DNA of 64,000 bases. It comes from Aureimonas pseudogalii (GTDB lineage Bacteria > Pseudomonadota > Alphaproteobacteria > Rhizobiales > Rhizobiaceae). The notes under the pieces were generated by a model. It did not search any database, had not been told where the DNA came from, and saw nothing but the letters and a program-made list of their open reading frames with translations. The stretch lies in the NCBI RefSeq assembly GCF_014196835.1, contig NZ_JACIEK010000011.1, forward strand, positions 62,001-126,000, given 5' to 3'. The position numbers and the translations under genes were made by a program. Shown one piece after another: positions 52,555 to 63,308 of this stretch (positions are counted from its first letter, which is position 1; every line of letters begins with the position of its first letter).

Positions 52555-52700
52555 CGCAGCTCTCTCATTCGTTCGGCGGGGAGGTCCCCCTTCGTCGCGC
52601 CCCGGCCCCTGGCCTCATTGGTGCGACGCGCCCCTCTTCGCAGCGATCTATAGTCTGTAAGGCTGAGCGTTCCAATCGCCCCTCTTCGCCGAGCGCGGTG

Positions 52701-52726
52701 GAAGGGGCCGCCGACGTCGGCCCCTT
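52701..52726. terminator. Hairpin downstream of the NADH dehydrogenase-like gene
   Basis: GAAGGGGCCG (52701-52710) pairs with CGGCCCCTTC (52718-52726 plus the preceding base) around a 7-base loop. It lies 110 bases past the stop of the minus-strand oxidoreductase and upstream of the acyltransferase. It is terminator-like, without a clear T-run. Confidence 0.5.
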
Positions 52727-52837
52727 CGCCCTGGAGCCTTTCCAGTGAAAGCCGGGCCGACTTTCATACGGCGGACGATGCGACAGACGAAAGCCGAGAA
52801 CGGATTCGGCGGGCCCATGTTCACCGCATCGACTCTC

Positions 52838-54157
52838 TCAGCCGCCGTGGAGCTTCAGCGCCGGACCCTTGGCCGGCGAGATCATGTCGGCGGCGATGGC
52901 GACGCTGCCGCGCAGGAGCCCGAGCACCCGCCACTGATGCTGGCGTTGCAGCGCGTGGTAGGCGGCCGTTGCGAACTGCCCGTGGATGAGCAGGTCGTCG
53001 TGCCCGCCGAAGCCGATGCGCCCCACGGTTCCGGCAGCGGCGAGCGAGACGATGCGGCCCTTGTCGTCGTAGCGGAAGGGCTCCACCGGATCGCCCTTCG
53101 CCACGATCGGCAGCGTCTCGGCGAGATAGGAGGCCTGCTGGCTGGCGGCCTGGGCCGTGGGCGGGAGCGGGCGCTCGCTGCCGGGGGCCTTCAGGGAGGC
53201 GGCGTCGCCGAACACGAAGACCCGCTCGTCGGCCTGCGAGCGAAGGGTGGTGTCGACGGGAATGCGGCCCTTCTCGTCGGTGCCGAGGCCGAGATCGGCG
53301 AGCGAGGGGGCGCCGACGAGGCCGGCGGCCCAGACCACGAGATCGGCAGGCCAGCTCTTGCCCCGCGCGTCGCTCACCTCGCCGGGCGCGACCTGCGACA
53401 CCTCGACGGAGGTGATCGTGTCGATCTCGAGCGCGGCGAGCCGCTCCAGGAGTTTCGCGCGCAGATCCGCGTCGACCCCCGGCATGATCTCCGGCGCCCC
53501 CTCCAGCAGCGTGATGCCGAGCAGCCGCGGCTGCCGGCCGTTCTCGCCACCGTCGAAGAAAGCCCGCTCGGAGCGGCGCAGATGCGCGGCGAGCTCCGTG
53601 CCCGTCGCGCCCGAGCCGACGATCACGACCTCCGCTGGGCGCCGCGTCTCGCGCGCCGCGATCATCGCGGCGGCGAAGCGGGCGCGGAACCGGTCGGCGT
53701 CGTCCTTGGTGTCGAGCCGGATCGCGTGTTCGGCGACGCCCGGCGTGCCGGCATCGGGCACGACGCCGCCAAGCGCCACCACGCACCAGTCGTAGGCGAT
53801 CTCGCGCGGGGGCGCGACGACGCGCCCGTCGCGGTCGCGGATGGCATCAAGGCGCACGCGGCGCGCGGCGAGGTCGAGCCCGGTCACCGAGCCCTGCTCG
53901 AAGCGGAAGCTCCGCAGGCTCGCCAGCAGGTAGAAGGAGAGTTCCGCGAGCGAGGAGGAGATTGTGCCGGCGGCGAACTCGTGCAGCCGCGGCTTCCAGA
54001 GATGCGTCGGCTCGCGGTCGACGAGCACGATTTCCAGATCGCCCCGCCCGCCCAGCTGGGCGGCGAGCTCCAGGCCGCCGGAGCCCCCGCCGAGGATCAC
54101 CACACGGGGGCGGTCCCCCGGCTGCGACGGGGTGGCGACGGCATGGGATGTGCTCAT
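52838..54157 (-). CDS. ndh: NADH dehydrogenase type II-like FAD oxidoreductase
   Basis: A 439-residue flavoprotein with two dinucleotide folds. The FAD motif VVILGGGSGGLELAAQLGG is at about residues 19-37, the NADH motif VVIVGSGATGTELAAHL at about 170, and the FAD-binding VFVFGDAAS near 315. The C-terminal part has the amphipathic character expected for membrane attachment, and no proton-pumping partner is needed. It would pass electrons from NADH to quinone. The start is ATG at 54155-54157, behind AAGGAGA; the longer frame adds 20 residues. The upstream neighbour on the same strand is a 47-residue membrane protein. Confidence 0.85.
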   Translation of the reverse strand: MSTSHAVATPSQPGDRPRVVILGGGSGGLELAAQLGGRGDLEIVLVDREPTHLWKPRLHEFAAGTISSSLAELSFYLLASLRSFRFEQGSVTGLDLAARRVRLDAIRDRDGRVVAPPREIAYDWCVVALGGVVPDAGTPGVAEHAIRLDTKDDADRFRARFAAAMIAARETRRPAEVVIVGSGATGTELAAHLRRSERAFFDGGENGRQPRLLGITLLEGAPEIMPGVDADLRAKLLERLAALEIDTITSVEVSQVAPGEVSDARGKSWPADLVVWAAGLVGAPSLADLGLGTDEKGRIPVDTTLRSQADERVFVFGDAASLKAPGSERPLPPTAQAASQQASYLAETLPIVAKGDPVEPFRYDDKGRIVSLAAAGTVGRIGFGGHDDLLIHGQFATAAYHALQRQHQWRVLGLLRGSVAIAADMISPAKGPALKLHGG

Positions 54158-54227
54158 CGTCTCGGATCTCCTTCGAGGTTCGGGGCGGGCGGGAGATGGG
54201 CCCCGCGGGCGCCCCATCCCAAGACGA

Positions 54228-54371
54228 TCAGGAGCCGAAGGTTCCCATCAGGCCGGTGAGCCCGACCACGATGAGGTAGAAGGCGACGATGTAGTTGAGA
54301 AGGCGCGGCATCAGGAGGATGAGGACGCCCGCGACCAGCGCCACGAGGGGCTGCACGGTGATGATTTCCAT
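54228..54371 (-). CDS. DUF3096-type 47-residue membrane protein
   Basis: A 47-residue hydrophobic protein, [20 protein letters not shown] at the start, with [20 protein letters not shown] after it. It looks like two short membrane helices joined by the Pro-Arg turn, the pattern of the DUF3096 family, whose function is unknown. GGAG is nine bases before the ATG. It is transcribed between 3-hydroxybutyrate dehydrogenase and the NADH dehydrogenase-like gene, all on the minus strand, with 40 and 70 bases between them, so a common transcript is possible. Confidence 0.85.
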   Translation of the reverse strand: MEIITVQPLVALVAGVLILLMPRLLNYIVAFYLIVVGLTGLMGTFGS

Positions 54372-54411
54372 GGGAGACGCTCCGAAGAGAGGGGGACGGG
54401 CCGGGCTTGGG

Positions 54412-55191
54412 TCAGCCCATATACCAGCCGTGGCTCGGCACGATGGACTGGCCGGTGAGGGCGTTGGAGCGGAAGCTCGCGAGAAACAGCGCGACGTCGG
54501 CGACGTCGGCGAGCGTCGTGAACTCGCCGTCGACGGTGCGCCCGAGCATGACGTTGCGCACCACCTCGTCCTCGGAGATGCCGAGATCGCGGGCCTGCTC
54601 GGGGATCTGCTTCTCGACGAGTGGCGTGCGCACGAAGCCGGGGCAGATGATGTTGGCACGCACCCCGTGGCGGCCGCCCTCCTTGGCCATGGTGCGGCAA
54701 AGGCCGAGGATGCCGTGCTTGGCCGCGACATAGGCGCTCTTGAGGGGCGAGGCCTCGTGGCTGTGGACCGAGCCCATGTAGACGAGCGAGCCGGACTTCT
54801 GCGGGTAGAAATGGCGGATGCAGGCCTTGGTGAGGAGGAACGAGCCGCCGAGATGGATGTCCACCACCTTGCGGAACTCGGCATAGGGGAAGTCCTCGAC
54901 GGGGTGGACGATCTGGATGCCGGCATTGGCGACCATCACGTCGAGCCGGCCGAAGGCGGCGACCGTCTCCTCGACGCCGCGCTCCACCGCCGCCTCGTCG
55001 GCGACGTCCATGCAGACAGTCAGCGACCGGCCGCCCGCAGCCTCGATCTCGGCGGCGACGCGGCTGGCGGCGGTCTCGTCGAGATCGGCGACCGCGACGG
55101 CGCAGCCCTCGCCGGCATAGCGCAGCGCAATGGCGCGCCCGATGCCCGAGCCCGCACCCGTGACGACGGCCACCCGGTCCTGAAGCTGCAT
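54412..55191 (-). CDS. bdhA: 3-hydroxybutyrate dehydrogenase
   Basis: A 259-residue short-chain dehydrogenase that interconverts 3-hydroxybutyrate and acetoacetate with NAD+, part of polyhydroxybutyrate use. It has [32 protein letters not shown], the catalytic serine in [20 protein letters not shown] (Ser and Tyr of Y-x-x-x-K: YVAAK), and the C-terminal [11 protein letters not shown], followed by SHGWYMG, a typical end of this enzyme (often GGWTAQ). The specific substrate is inferred from these segments; another hydroxy acid is possible. It is divergent from folD, 189 bases away. Confidence 0.8.
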   Translation of the reverse strand: MQLQDRVAVVTGAGSGIGRAIALRYAGEGCAVAVADLDETAASRVAAEIEAAGGRSLTVCMDVADEAAVERGVEETVAAFGRLDVMVANAGIQIVHPVEDFPYAEFRKVVDIHLGGSFLLTKACIRHFYPQKSGSLVYMGSVHSHEASPLKSAYVAAKHGILGLCRTMAKEGGRHGVRANIICPGFVRTPLVEKQIPEQARDLGISEDEVVRNVMLGRTVDGEFTTLADVADVALFLASFRSNALTGQSIVPSHGWYMG

Positions 55192-55341
55192 GACGGCGGT
55201 CCCTCTCCTCAAGGCCGCTGCGCGGCCGAACGCGCCCATGATAGGCGGCGCACCGGGAGAGGAAAGGGTCTTGGAAGCCCGGCGTCGCGCCCGCACCCGC
55301 CCGGCGGCCGGTTTTTTCTCGCGAGCGCGAGCGGGGAACCC

Positions 55342-55347
55342 TATAAG
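55342..55347 (+). promoter_or_regulatory. Putative -10 element of folD
   Basis: TATAAG at 55342-55347 lies 33 bases before the folD start and follows CTCGCGAGCGCGAG, a short palindrome. A -35 element is not clear. Confidence 0.3.
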
Positions 55348-55380
55348 GCGCGGCAGCAGACGACAGGCGCGAGGCAAGAC

Positions 55381-56283
55381 ATGACGGCCAGGGTGATCGA
55401 CGGCAAGGCGGCGGCGACCGGCGTGATCGAGCGGGCGAAGACGGCCGGGGCGGCGCTGGCGGCGAAGACGGGCGTGCGGCCAGGCCTCGCCGTGGTGCTC
55501 GTGGGCGAGGACGCGGCGAGCCAGGTCTATGTCGCCAACAAGGGCCGCACGGCGGAGGCCTGCGGCTTCCACTCGGTGACGCATCGCCTGCCCACTGACA
55601 CGACCGAGGCCGACCTTCTCGCGGTCATCGACCAGCTGAACGCCGATCCCGCGATCCACGGCATCCTGCAGCAGCTGCCGCTGCCGCGCGGCCTCGATGC
55701 CAACCGCGTGGTCGGGCGCATCGATCCCGACAAGGACGTGGACGGCCTGACCCTCGTGAATGCCGGGCGCCTCGCCAGCGGCATGGCGGGGGAGGCCTTC
55801 GTGCCCTGCACGCCCGCCGGCTGCATGGTGCTGATCCGACAGGTGCTGGGCGAGAGCCTCGCCGGCAAGTCCGCCGTGGTGGTGGGGCGCTCCAACCTCG
55901 TAGGCAAGCCGATGGCGCAGCTTCTGCTGCTCGCCGACGCCACGGTGACGATCGCCCATTCGCGCACGGGGGATCTGGCCCGCGTCTGCCGCGAGGCCGA
56001 CATTCTCGTCGCCGCCGTCGGCCGGCCGGAAATGCTCGGCGCCGACTGCATCAAGCCCGGCGCCGTGGTGATCGACGTCGGCATCAACCGGATCGCCGCG
56101 CCGGAACGGGGCGAGGGAAAGACGCGCCTCGTCGGCGACGTCGACTTCGCGGCGGCCTCGGAACTGGCGAGCGCGATCACGCCGGTGCCCGGCGGCGTCG
56201 GCCCGATGACCATCGCCATGCTGATGGCCAACACGGTCTCGGCAGCCTATCGCGCCGCAGGCGAAGCGCCGCCGCGCTTCTGA
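55381..56283 (+). CDS. folD: Methylene-tetrahydrofolate dehydrogenase/cyclohydrolase
   Basis: A 300-residue bifunctional enzyme that converts 5,10-methylene-tetrahydrofolate to 10-formyl-tetrahydrofolate through the methenyl form, using NADP+. It has [21 protein letters not shown], with the catalytic Lys and Tyr, the signature [21 protein letters not shown], the cofactor loop [17 protein letters not shown] and the C-terminal [20 protein letters not shown] precedes the ATG. A strong hairpin follows its stop. It is the first gene of the housekeeping block. Confidence 0.96.
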   Translation: MTARVIDGKAAATGVIERAKTAGAALAAKTGVRPGLAVVLVGEDAASQVYVANKGRTAEACGFHSVTHRLPTDTTEADLLAVIDQLNADPAIHGILQQLPLPRGLDANRVVGRIDPDKDVDGLTLVNAGRLASGMAGEAFVPCTPAGCMVLIRQVLGESLAGKSAVVVGRSNLVGKPMAQLLLLADATVTIAHSRTGDLARVCREADILVAAVGRPEMLGADCIKPGAVVIDVGINRIAAPERGEGKTRLVGDVDFAAASELASAITPVPGGVGPMTIAMLMANTVSAAYRAAGEAPPRF

Positions 56284-56314
56284 CCTTCGGTTCGACGAGA
56301 TCGGCCAGGAACGA

Positions 56315-56338
56315 AAACGGCGGCCGAAGCCGCCGTTT
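56315..56338. terminator. Bidirectional terminator between folD and grpE
   Basis: AAACGGCGGC (56315-56324) pairs with GCCGCCGTTT (56329-56338) around the loop CGAA. The T-run is in the stem on the plus strand and the A-run gives one on the minus strand, suitable for both convergent genes. Confidence 0.85.
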
Positions 56339-56359
56339 CCTCCATTCGGACCGAGCGCC

Positions 56360-57136
56360 TCAGGCGTCCTTCGAGCTTTCGTCGGGCACGCCGGGCTTGG
56401 CGTCCACTGCCGGCTCGACTGCTGCCGGCGCCGCCTTCGGGCCGCCCTTCGAGACGCCGACCATGGCCGGGCGCAGCACGCGCTCGCCAATGGCGTAACC
56501 GTCCTGCACCACCTGCAGCACGGTGTTGTTGGGCACCTCGGTGTTCGGCACTTCGAACATCGCCTGATGGAAGTTCGGATCGAAGCGGCCGCCCTGCGGC
56601 TGCAGCTTCCGCACGCCGTGGCGCTCCATCGTGGAGAGCATCGAGCGGCCTGTGATCTCGACGCCCTCGACCAACGCCTTGAAGCCGGCGTCGCCGCTGT
56701 CGCGCGCGCCCTCGGGCAGCGCCTGGAGCGTGCGGTCGAGATTGTCGGAGACGGCGAGCATGTCGCGCGCGAAGTTCGTCACCGCGAAGGTGCGGGCGTC
56801 CTTGATCTCGCGCTCGGTGCGCCGGCGCAGGTTCTCCATGTCGGCCGCGAGCCTCAGCAGGCGGTCCTTCACGTCGGCATTCTCGGCTTCGAGCTCGGCG
56901 ATCCGCGCGCGGTCGCCCGCGCCGGCATCCGCCCCGGCCCAGCCGAAGGTCTCGGCGTCCTCGGCGGCGAAACGGTCATCGGCGCTCTTGGGCGACACGC
57001 GGTCGCCCGCCGTCATGCCGGCCGAGCCGCCGCCCTTGAAATAGGCCGCACCCTCGCCGGCCGGGCGCGGCTGCGCGGCAGCTTCGGCGGTGTCGGTGGC
57101 GGGAGCCGCGTCGTGCTTGTCGGTTTCGCTCGTCAT
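56360..57136 (-). CDS. grpE: GrpE, nucleotide exchange factor for DnaK
   Basis: A 258-residue GrpE that releases ADP from DnaK. After an N-terminal region of about 85 residues rich in Ala, Asp and Gly comes the long coiled-coil helix [28 protein letters not shown] (about residues 85-115; only positions matter), then [17 protein letters not shown] and the C-terminal beta domain with [11 protein letters not shown] and [21 protein letters not shown]. The ATG at 57134-57136 has AGGAG upstream; an ATG at 57163 would add nine residues without such a site. It follows hrcA on the same strand after about 190 bases. Confidence 0.94.
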   Translation of the reverse strand: MTSETDKHDAAPATDTAEAAAQPRPAGEGAAYFKGGGSAGMTAGDRVSPKSADDRFAAEDAETFGWAGADAGAGDRARIAELEAENADVKDRLLRLAADMENLRRRTEREIKDARTFAVTNFARDMLAVSDNLDRTLQALPEGARDSGDAGFKALVEGVEITGRSMLSTMERHGVRKLQPQGGRFDPNFHQAMFEVPNTEVPNNTVLQVVQDGYAIGERVLRPAMVGVSKGGPKAAPAAVEPAVDAKPGVPDESSKDA

Positions 57137-57329
57137 CGAAGGGCGCTCCTGGCGGTCGGTCATGAGAAGATGGGGCGCGCCGCCCGGGGAACCCTTCGAG
57201 CGCGCGCACCCTCCCGGAAAAGGGGTGTCGTCGGTGCGGGATATCGAATGGGCGGCGCTGGAAATCAAGGCGCGCGGAAGACGAGCCCCGCTCAAGTCGC
57301 GGATCGCGGCCCCGCCGAGGCGAGGCCGG

Positions 57330-58454
57330 TCAGGGCCGGCGCGTGGCGCTGCCGCCGGCAAGCAGCCGCGAGACGAGGCGGGCGGTGTAGTCCACCATCG
57401 GCACGATGCGCCGGTAGTTCAGCCGCGTCGGCCCGATGACGCCGACGGCGCCGACGATCCGCTCGTCGGAATCGGAATAGGGTGCGATCACCATCGAGGA
57501 ACCCGACATCGAGAACAGCTTGTTCTCCGAGCCGATGAAGATGCGCACGCCGTTGCCCGCTTCCGTGAGGTCGATCAGGTCCATGATCGAGCTCTTGGTC
57601 TCCAGATCGTCGAAGAGATGACGCAGGCGTTCCAGATCCTGCGCCGCCGTGACGCTTTCGAGGAGATTGGCGCGCCCGCGAACGATGAGGCGCGAGGGCT
57701 GGCCGGCGCCGGCGCCCGACCAGACCGCGAGACCCGCGTCCACCATGGTGCGCGAGAGCGCGTCGAGCGCGCGGGCGGTGTCCTCCTTCAGCGCCTCGAC
57801 GCGCTCTCGCGCCTCGCGGAGCGTGCGCCCCACCACATGGGCGTTGAGGAAGTTGGAGGCCTCCACCAGCTGCGAGGCGGTGGTGCCGGGCGCGAGTTCG
57901 AGGACGCGGTTCTCCACCTCGCCGTTCTCGCCCACCAGAACCACGAGGGCGCGCTCGGGATCGAGCCGCACGAACTCGATGTGCTTCAGACGGATGTCGC
58001 TCTTGGCGGCGAGCACGATGCCCGCGCCGCGCGACAGGCCGGAGAGGAGCTGCGAGGCCTCGGTGAGCAGCGTCTCGACGGGGCGCCGGTCGCCGAGATC
58101 GCGCACCTTCTCCTCGATCTCGGCGCGTTCGCGCTCGGCGATGTCGCCGACTTCGAGAAAGGCGTCGACGAAGAAGCGCAACCCGATCTCGGTCGGCAGC
58201 CGGCCGGCGCTGACATGGGGGGCGTAGATCAGGCCGAGCGCCTCGAGATCGGCCATGACGTTGCGGATCGAGGCCGGCGAGAGCGCCGAGGTGAGCAGGC
58301 GCGACAGGTTGCGCGAGCCCACCGGCTCGCCGGAATCCAGATAGGTGTCGACGATGAGGCGGAAGACCTCGCGCGAGCGCTCGTCGAGCGCCAGCCCGGT
58401 GTCGAGACGGGCACTGATGAGATCCTTGGCGGGGGGCACGAGGCTGAGCTTCAT
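57330..58454 (-). CDS. hrcA: HrcA heat-inducible transcription repressor
   Basis: A 374-residue repressor that binds CIRCE elements and limits chaperone expression at normal temperature. The N-terminal winged helix has [20 protein letters not shown] and [18 protein letters not shown], followed by a GAF-like domain ([35 protein letters not shown]) and the late [21 protein letters not shown]. The length is typical for alphaproteobacteria. The TATAGT on its strand ends seven bases before the ATG. No CIRCE inverted repeat was seen in front of hrcA or grpE. Confidence 0.95.
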   Translation of the reverse strand: MKLSLVPPAKDLISARLDTGLALDERSREVFRLIVDTYLDSGEPVGSRNLSRLLTSALSPASIRNVMADLEALGLIYAPHVSAGRLPTEIGLRFFVDAFLEVGDIAERERAEIEEKVRDLGDRRPVETLLTEASQLLSGLSRGAGIVLAAKSDIRLKHIEFVRLDPERALVVLVGENGEVENRVLELAPGTTASQLVEASNFLNAHVVGRTLREARERVEALKEDTARALDALSRTMVDAGLAVWSGAGAGQPSRLIVRGRANLLESVTAAQDLERLRHLFDDLETKSSIMDLIDLTEAGNGVRIFIGSENKLFSMSGSSMVIAPYSDSDERIVGAVGVIGPTRLNYRRIVPMVDYTARLVSRLLAGGSATRRP

Positions 58455-58461
58455 GCCCCAG

Positions 58462-58467
58462 ACTATA
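58462..58467 (-). promoter_or_regulatory. Putative -10 element directly before hrcA
   Basis: On the minus strand TATAGT ends seven bases before the hrcA ATG (58454), and no ribosome-binding sequence separates them. Transcription would then begin at the start codon. A good -35 sequence was not found. Confidence 0.35.
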
Positions 58468-58668
58468 GGCGGCGGCGCATCGGCGGCCTAGAGGGAGACC
58501 GCTTTGGTCGCAACCCCTTGACCGGAATTTCCACCTCGCCCGCGCGCTCCGTCCGCAAATCGATTCCGCTTCGCGGCGCGATGCGCTAGAAGGCCGCTTC
58601 GCGCGCCGGACGGCGCCTCCCCCGGCGCCCGTGCGGGCGCCCAGAGCCTTGAACACGTCAGGACCCTC

Positions 58669-59388
<720 letters not shown>

Positions 59389-59406
59389 CGCCGGCCGTTT
59401 CGACAG

Positions 59407-59437
59407 GCCACCGCCGGGACCCGATCCCGGCGGTGGC
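59407..59437 (+). terminator. Strong hairpin after rph
   Basis: GCCACCGCCGGGA (59407-59419) pairs perfectly with TCCCGGCGGTGGC (59425-59437) around a five-base loop, 19 bases after the rph stop. No T-run follows. It could end or attenuate transcription before rdgB, or protect the rph message end. Confidence 0.65.
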
Positions 59438-59506
59438 ACACTCCAGCCAGCCGGCCCACATTGCGAGCGGCAGATGCCCGCGCGAGGGCGACGAGGATCG
59501 CTTGCC

Positions 59507-60175
59507 ATGACCGACGCCACGACGCCTACCCTTCCCCGCCTCGACCCCGCCGGCGGGCCGCTTCTCGTCGCCAGCCACAATGGCGGCAAGATCGCCGAAT
59601 TCCGCGAGCTTCTCGGGCCCCTCGGCTTCACCGTCGTGTCGGCCGCGGAGAAGGCCCTGCCCGAGCCCGACGAGACCGGCACGAGTTTCGAGGAGAACGC
59701 CGCGCTGAAGGCGCTCGCCGCCGCCCGCGCCACGGGCCTGCCGGCGCTCTCCGACGATTCCGGCCTCGTGGTGGATGCGCTCGGCGGCGATCCCGGCATC
59801 TATTCGGCGCGATGGGCTGGGCCGGAGAAGGACTTCTCCATGGCGATGCGCACGATCGAGGAGCTGCTCCAGACGAAGGGCGCCACCGCCCCGGCGGCGC
59901 GCAGCGCCCGCTTCGTCGCCGTGCTCTGTCTCGCGCAAGCTGACGGCACCACGCATCTCTTCCGCGACGAGGTGGAGGGCACCATCGTCTGGCCGCCGCG
60001 CGGCACGCTCGGCTTCGGCTACGACCCCTGCTTCCTGCCCGAGGGCGAGACGCGCACCTTCGGCGAGATGCCGTCCGACGAGAAGCACGGCTGGGTGCCC
60101 GGCCAGGATCACGCGCTCTCGCACCGCGCCCGCGCCTTCCGCCTCTTCGCGCGCGAAGCGCTCGGCATCTCGTGA
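59507..60175 (+). CDS. rdgB: RdgB/Ham1 non-canonical purine NTP pyrophosphatase
   Basis: A 222-residue house-cleaning enzyme that hydrolyses dITP, ITP and XTP to monophosphates and keeps them out of nucleic acids. It has [56 protein letters not shown] (residues about 82-106, motif core DDSGL) and [20 protein letters not shown], the family signatures. GAGGA lies nine bases before the ATG at 59507. Its stop overlaps the hemW start (GTGA). Confidence 0.96.
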   Translation: MTDATTPTLPRLDPAGGPLLVASHNGGKIAEFRELLGPLGFTVVSAAEKALPEPDETGTSFEENAALKALAAARATGLPALSDDSGLVVDALGGDPGIYSARWAGPEKDFSMAMRTIEELLQTKGATAPAARSARFVAVLCLAQADGTTHLFRDEVEGTIVWPPRGTLGFGYDPCFLPEGETRTFGEMPSDEKHGWVPGQDHALSHRARAFRLFAREALGIS

Positions 60176-61371
60176 ACGTCGCCCTCCGCCCGCTCTCCAA
60201 CATCCGGCCGTTCACGCCGCCGGCGGGCGATCCCGGCTTCGGCGTCTACGTCCATTGGCCGTTCTGCGCGGCCAAGTGCCCCTATTGCGACTTCAACAGC
60301 CATGTCCGCCACCAGCCGGTGGATCAGGCGCGCTACGTCGCCGCCTTCCGGCGCGAGCTCGCCACACAGGCCGCCCGCTCGCGCGGCGAGCGCGTCACCT
60401 CGATCTTCCTCGGCGGCGGCACGCCCTCGCTGATGGAGCCCGCCACCGTGGCGGCGATCCTCGACGAGATCGCCGCCTTGTGGACCGTCGCCGAGGGCGC
60501 CGAGATCACGCTGGAGGCCAACCCCTCCTCGGTCGAGGCCGAGCGCTTCCGCGGCTATCGCGCCGCCGGCGTCAACCGCGTCTCGCTCGGCGTGCAGGCG
60601 CTGAACGACGCGGACCTGCGCCGTCTCGGACGCCTTCACGACACCAATCAGGCGCTCGGGGCCATTCGCCTCGCCCGCGAGATCTTCCCGCGCCTTTCCT
60701 TCGACCTCATCTACGCCCGCCCCGGCCAGGACGTCGCCGCCTGGGAACGCGAGATCGGCGAGGCCATCGATCTCGCCGCCGACCACCTGTCGCTCTACCA
60801 ACTCACCATCGAGGAGGGCACGCCCTTCCACGCGCTCCACCGCGCCGGCAAGCTGATCGTGCCCGACGGCGAGCTCTCCGCCGACCTCTACGAGGCGACG
60901 CAAGCCATCACCCGCGCCCACGGCCTGCCCGCCTACGAGATCTCCAACCACGCCGCCCCCGGCGCCGAGTCGCGCCACAACCTCACCTACTGGCGCTACG
61001 GCCTCTATGCCGGCGTCGGCCCCGGCGCCCATGCCCGCCTTCTGGGCGAGGGCGGCGCCCGCCACGCCGTCGCCAACGAGCGGCATCCCGAGACCTGGCT
61101 CCAGATGGTCGAGGACTGGGACGCCGGCTTCACCGAGGACACCCCGCTTGAGCCGCACGAGCAGGCCGACGAGCTCATGCTCATGGGCCTTCGCCTCGTG
61201 GAAGGCATCGACCTCAAGCGCTGGCGGTCCCTCGCCGGCCGCGACCTCGACCCCGAAGTGGAAGCCGACCTCACCGGCCACGGCATGATCGAACGCCTCG
61301 GCCCCGACCGCATCCGCGCCACCCCCGCCGGAATGCTCGTGCTCGACGCCGTGGTCGCGGACCTCGCATGA
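60172..61371 (+). CDS. hemW: HemW heme chaperone (radical SAM, formerly coproporphyrinogen-oxidase-like)
   Basis: A 399-residue radical-SAM protein. The cluster motif is [14 protein letters not shown] with Cys32, Cys36 and Cys39, which is the C-x3-C-x2-C motif; HemW is told from HemN by this FNSH ending. Later segments are [44 protein letters not shown] and YEISNHA. HemW binds heme and passes it to respiratory proteins; it does not oxidise coproporphyrinogen. The start is GTG at 60172, overlapping rdgB. Confidence 0.94.
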   Translation: MNVALRPLSNIRPFTPPAGDPGFGVYVHWPFCAAKCPYCDFNSHVRHQPVDQARYVAAFRRELATQAARSRGERVTSIFLGGGTPSLMEPATVAAILDEIAALWTVAEGAEITLEANPSSVEAERFRGYRAAGVNRVSLGVQALNDADLRRLGRLHDTNQALGAIRLAREIFPRLSFDLIYARPGQDVAAWEREIGEAIDLAADHLSLYQLTIEEGTPFHALHRAGKLIVPDGELSADLYEATQAITRAHGLPAYEISNHAAPGAESRHNLTYWRYGLYAGVGPGAHARLLGEGGARHAVANERHPETWLQMVEDWDAGFTEDTPLEPHEQADELMLMGLRLVEGIDLKRWRSLAGRDLDPEVEADLTGHGMIERLGPDRIRATPAGMLVLDAVVADLA

Positions 61372-61395
61372 GCGCGGCGGGCGTGAGCGATGTGA

Positions 61396-61565
61396 GGCGG
61401 GGCTGCCGCCCCGGTCCCCGCTCGGGGCCTGACGCCCCGAAGCCCCCGCTTTTCTTCTATCCATCCTCGGGGCGGGCCAGCGGCCCACCCCGGGATCGGA
61501 AACCAGAGACGGGGTTCCGAGGGCCTCAGGCCCTTGGCGGGGCCGGGGGCAGCGCCCCCGTCTTG
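61396..61565 (+). repeat. GC-rich intergenic repeat, copy B
   Basis: About 170 bases of successive small palindromes, matching the element at 43588-43754 in order and orientation, with differences mainly in the middle (around 61455-61520). It occupies the whole gap between hemW and ynfA and ends five bases before the ynfA ATG, so it forms the 5' end of that message or its immediate upstream DNA. Confidence 0.85.
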
Positions 61566-61570
61566 CCTGC

Positions 61571-61900
61571 ATGACCGCGATCGCGGCGTTCGCGCTGGCC
61601 GCGGTGCTGGAGATCGCGGCGTGCTTCGCGGTGTGGGCGGTGGTGCGATCGGGTGCCGGCGTCTGGTGGCTGGCGCCCGCGATGGCGGGGCTCGCGGGTT
61701 TCGCCTGGCTGCTGACGCAGGTCGAGGCGAGCCATGCCGGTCGCACCTTCGCAGCCTATGGCGCGGTCTACATCGCGGCCTCGCTCGGCTGGCTCTGGGC
61801 GGTGGAGGGCGTGCGGCCCGACCGATACGACGCGATCGGCGCGGCGCTTTGCCTCCTGGGCGCGGCGGTGATCCTCTGGGCTCCACGGAGCGTGGCATGA
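61571..61900 (+). CDS. ynfA: YnfA/UPF0060 family membrane protein
   Basis: A 109-residue protein of four transmembrane helices, beginning [20 protein letters not shown] with the conserved glutamate in the first helix. Other family segments are [20 protein letters not shown] and [18 protein letters not shown]. It belongs to the small-multidrug-resistance-like superfamily; its substrate is not established. No ribosome-binding site precedes the ATG; the GC-rich repeat lies directly upstream. Its stop overlaps the rsmI start (ATGA), so it has become the first gene of a unit with rsmI. Confidence 0.93.
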   Translation: MTAIAAFALAAVLEIAACFAVWAVVRSGAGVWWLAPAMAGLAGFAWLLTQVEASHAGRTFAAYGAVYIAASLGWLWAVEGVRPDRYDAIGAALCLLGAAVILWAPRSVA

Positions 61901-62841
61901 GCGACGAGGGCGAGGATCCGATGGACCACGAGGTCGAGGACGAAGGCGCGCCCGAGCCGAGCGCCGCGTCGTTCACGCTGCGCGGCACGGCGTTTTCGGC
62001 GCACAAGCCCGAGCCCGGGCTCTATCTCGTGGCGACGCCGATCGGCAACCTCGCGGACATCACGGTGCGGGCGCTCGACGTCATCGCTTCCGCCGACCGG
62101 CTGGCCTGCGAGGACACGCGCGTCACCGCGAAGCTCTTGGCGCGCTACGGCATCCGGCGGCGGATGACGCCCTATCACGAGCACAATGCAAAGGAGGCGG
62201 GCGAGGCGCTGCTCGCCGATCTCGACGCCGGCCTTTCGGTGGCGCTTGTGTCGGACGCGGGCACGCCGATGGTCTCCGACCCCGGCTTCCGGCTCGGCGA
62301 GGAGGCGATCGCGCACGGGATCCCCGTGTATCCGATCCCCGGCGCCTCGGCGCCGCTCGCCGCGCTCCTCGCCTCCGGCCTGCCGTCCGACGCCTTCTTC
62401 TTCGCCGGCTTCCCTCCGCCCAAGGAGACGGCACGGCGCCAGCGGTTCCAGGCGCTGGCGCGGGTGCCGGGCACGCTGATCTTCTTCGAGGCGCCGCATC
62501 GCATCGCCGAGAGCCTCGCCGACATGGCCGATGTCTTCGGGCCCCGCCCGGCGGCGGTGTGCCGCGAGCTGACGAAGGCCTACGAGACGATCTATCGCGG
62601 GCCCCTGCCCGATCTCGCGACACGCTTCGCGGCCATGGAGCGGGTACGCGGCGAGATCGTCGTCTGCGTCGGCCCGCCGGCGGAAGCGGCGGACAGCGCA
62701 CCGGCTGACGTCGATGCGATTCTCAGAGGTCTGCTCGCCGAGATGAAGCCGGCAAAGGCCGCGCAGGAGGCGGTGAAGCTGACGGGGCTTTCGCGCCGCG
62801 ATCTCTACCAGCGCGCGCTGCAGTTGAAATCGGGCGCCTGA
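61897..62841 (+). CDS. rsmI: RsmI 16S rRNA C1402 2'-O-methyltransferase
   Basis: A 314-residue SAM-dependent enzyme that methylates the ribose of C1402 in the ribosomal decoding centre. The tetrapyrrole-methylase fold shows [53 protein letters not shown] and [18 protein letters not shown]. An acidic N-terminal extension of about 38 residues, with [14 protein letters not shown], precedes the core and is not found in Escherichia coli RsmI. The start ATG overlaps the ynfA stop. yraN follows after 40 bases. Confidence 0.95.
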   Translation: MSDEGEDPMDHEVEDEGAPEPSAASFTLRGTAFSAHKPEPGLYLVATPIGNLADITVRALDVIASADRLACEDTRVTAKLLARYGIRRRMTPYHEHNAKEAGEALLADLDAGLSVALVSDAGTPMVSDPGFRLGEEAIAHGIPVYPIPGASAPLAALLASGLPSDAFFFAGFPPPKETARRQRFQALARVPGTLIFFEAPHRIAESLADMADVFGPRPAAVCRELTKAYETIYRGPLPDLATRFAAMERVRGEIVVCVGPPAEAADSAPADVDAILRGLLAEMKPAKAAQEAVKLTGLSRRDLYQRALQLKSGA

Positions 62842-62881
62842 GCCCGACACTGTCCGGGCGAGCGGGAGCGGAGGGCGACGC

Positions 62882-63286
62882 ATGGCGAGGATGACGGACG
62901 GCGGACCGGACGCAAGGCGCCAAGAGCTGGCGAAGCGCCGCGAAGGCTTTGCGCGGGGTCATCGCGGCGAGACGCTGGCCGCTTGGGCGCTGCGGCTGAA
63001 GGGCTATCGCATCCTCGCGGTGCGCCACCGAACGAAGCTCGGCGAGATCGACCTCGTGGCGCGGCGGGGCGACACGGTGGCGATCGTCGAGGTGAAGGCG
63101 CGCGCGACGGTGGAGCAGGCGATGGACGCCGTGACGCCGGCCGCGCAGCGCCGCATCGAGGCGGCGGCCGATCTCTGGCTCGCCCGCCAGCGTGACTACG
63201 CGCGCCTCTCGCTGCGCTTCGACATCGTCGCCGTCGTGCCGCGCCGCTGGCCGGTGCATGTGAAGGACGCGTGGCGGGCGCGGTGA
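62882..63286 (+). CDS. yraN: YraN/UPF0102 nuclease-like protein
   Basis: A 134-residue protein with the Holliday-junction-resolvase-like fold of UPF0102: [41 protein letters not shown] and the helix [15 protein letters not shown]. The E-I-D and E-V-K residues match nuclease active sites of the restriction-endonuclease superfamily, but no activity is established. It normally follows rsmI, as here. It converges with a lipoprotein gene 22 bases away. Confidence 0.93.
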   Translation: MARMTDGGPDARRQELAKRREGFARGHRGETLAAWALRLKGYRILAVRHRTKLGEIDLVARRGDTVAIVEVKARATVEQAMDAVTPAAQRRIEAAADLWLARQRDYARLSLRFDIVAVVPRRWPVHVKDAWRAR

Positions 63287-63308
63287 TCTCCGGCGCCCGC
63301 CGCCATCG

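Noticed and set aside
52649-52726. Small RNA gene between the acyltransferase and NADH dehydrogenase-like genes
   Set aside because: A TATAGT and a hairpin at 52701-52726 could bound a short transcript, but there is no -35 element and no T-run, and the hairpin is better explained as the end of the minus-strand oxidoreductase transcript.
56360-58668. CIRCE element near grpE or hrcA
   Set aside because: No TTAGCACTC / GAGTGCTAA inverted repeat was found before either gene; HrcA probably acts on groESL elsewhere.
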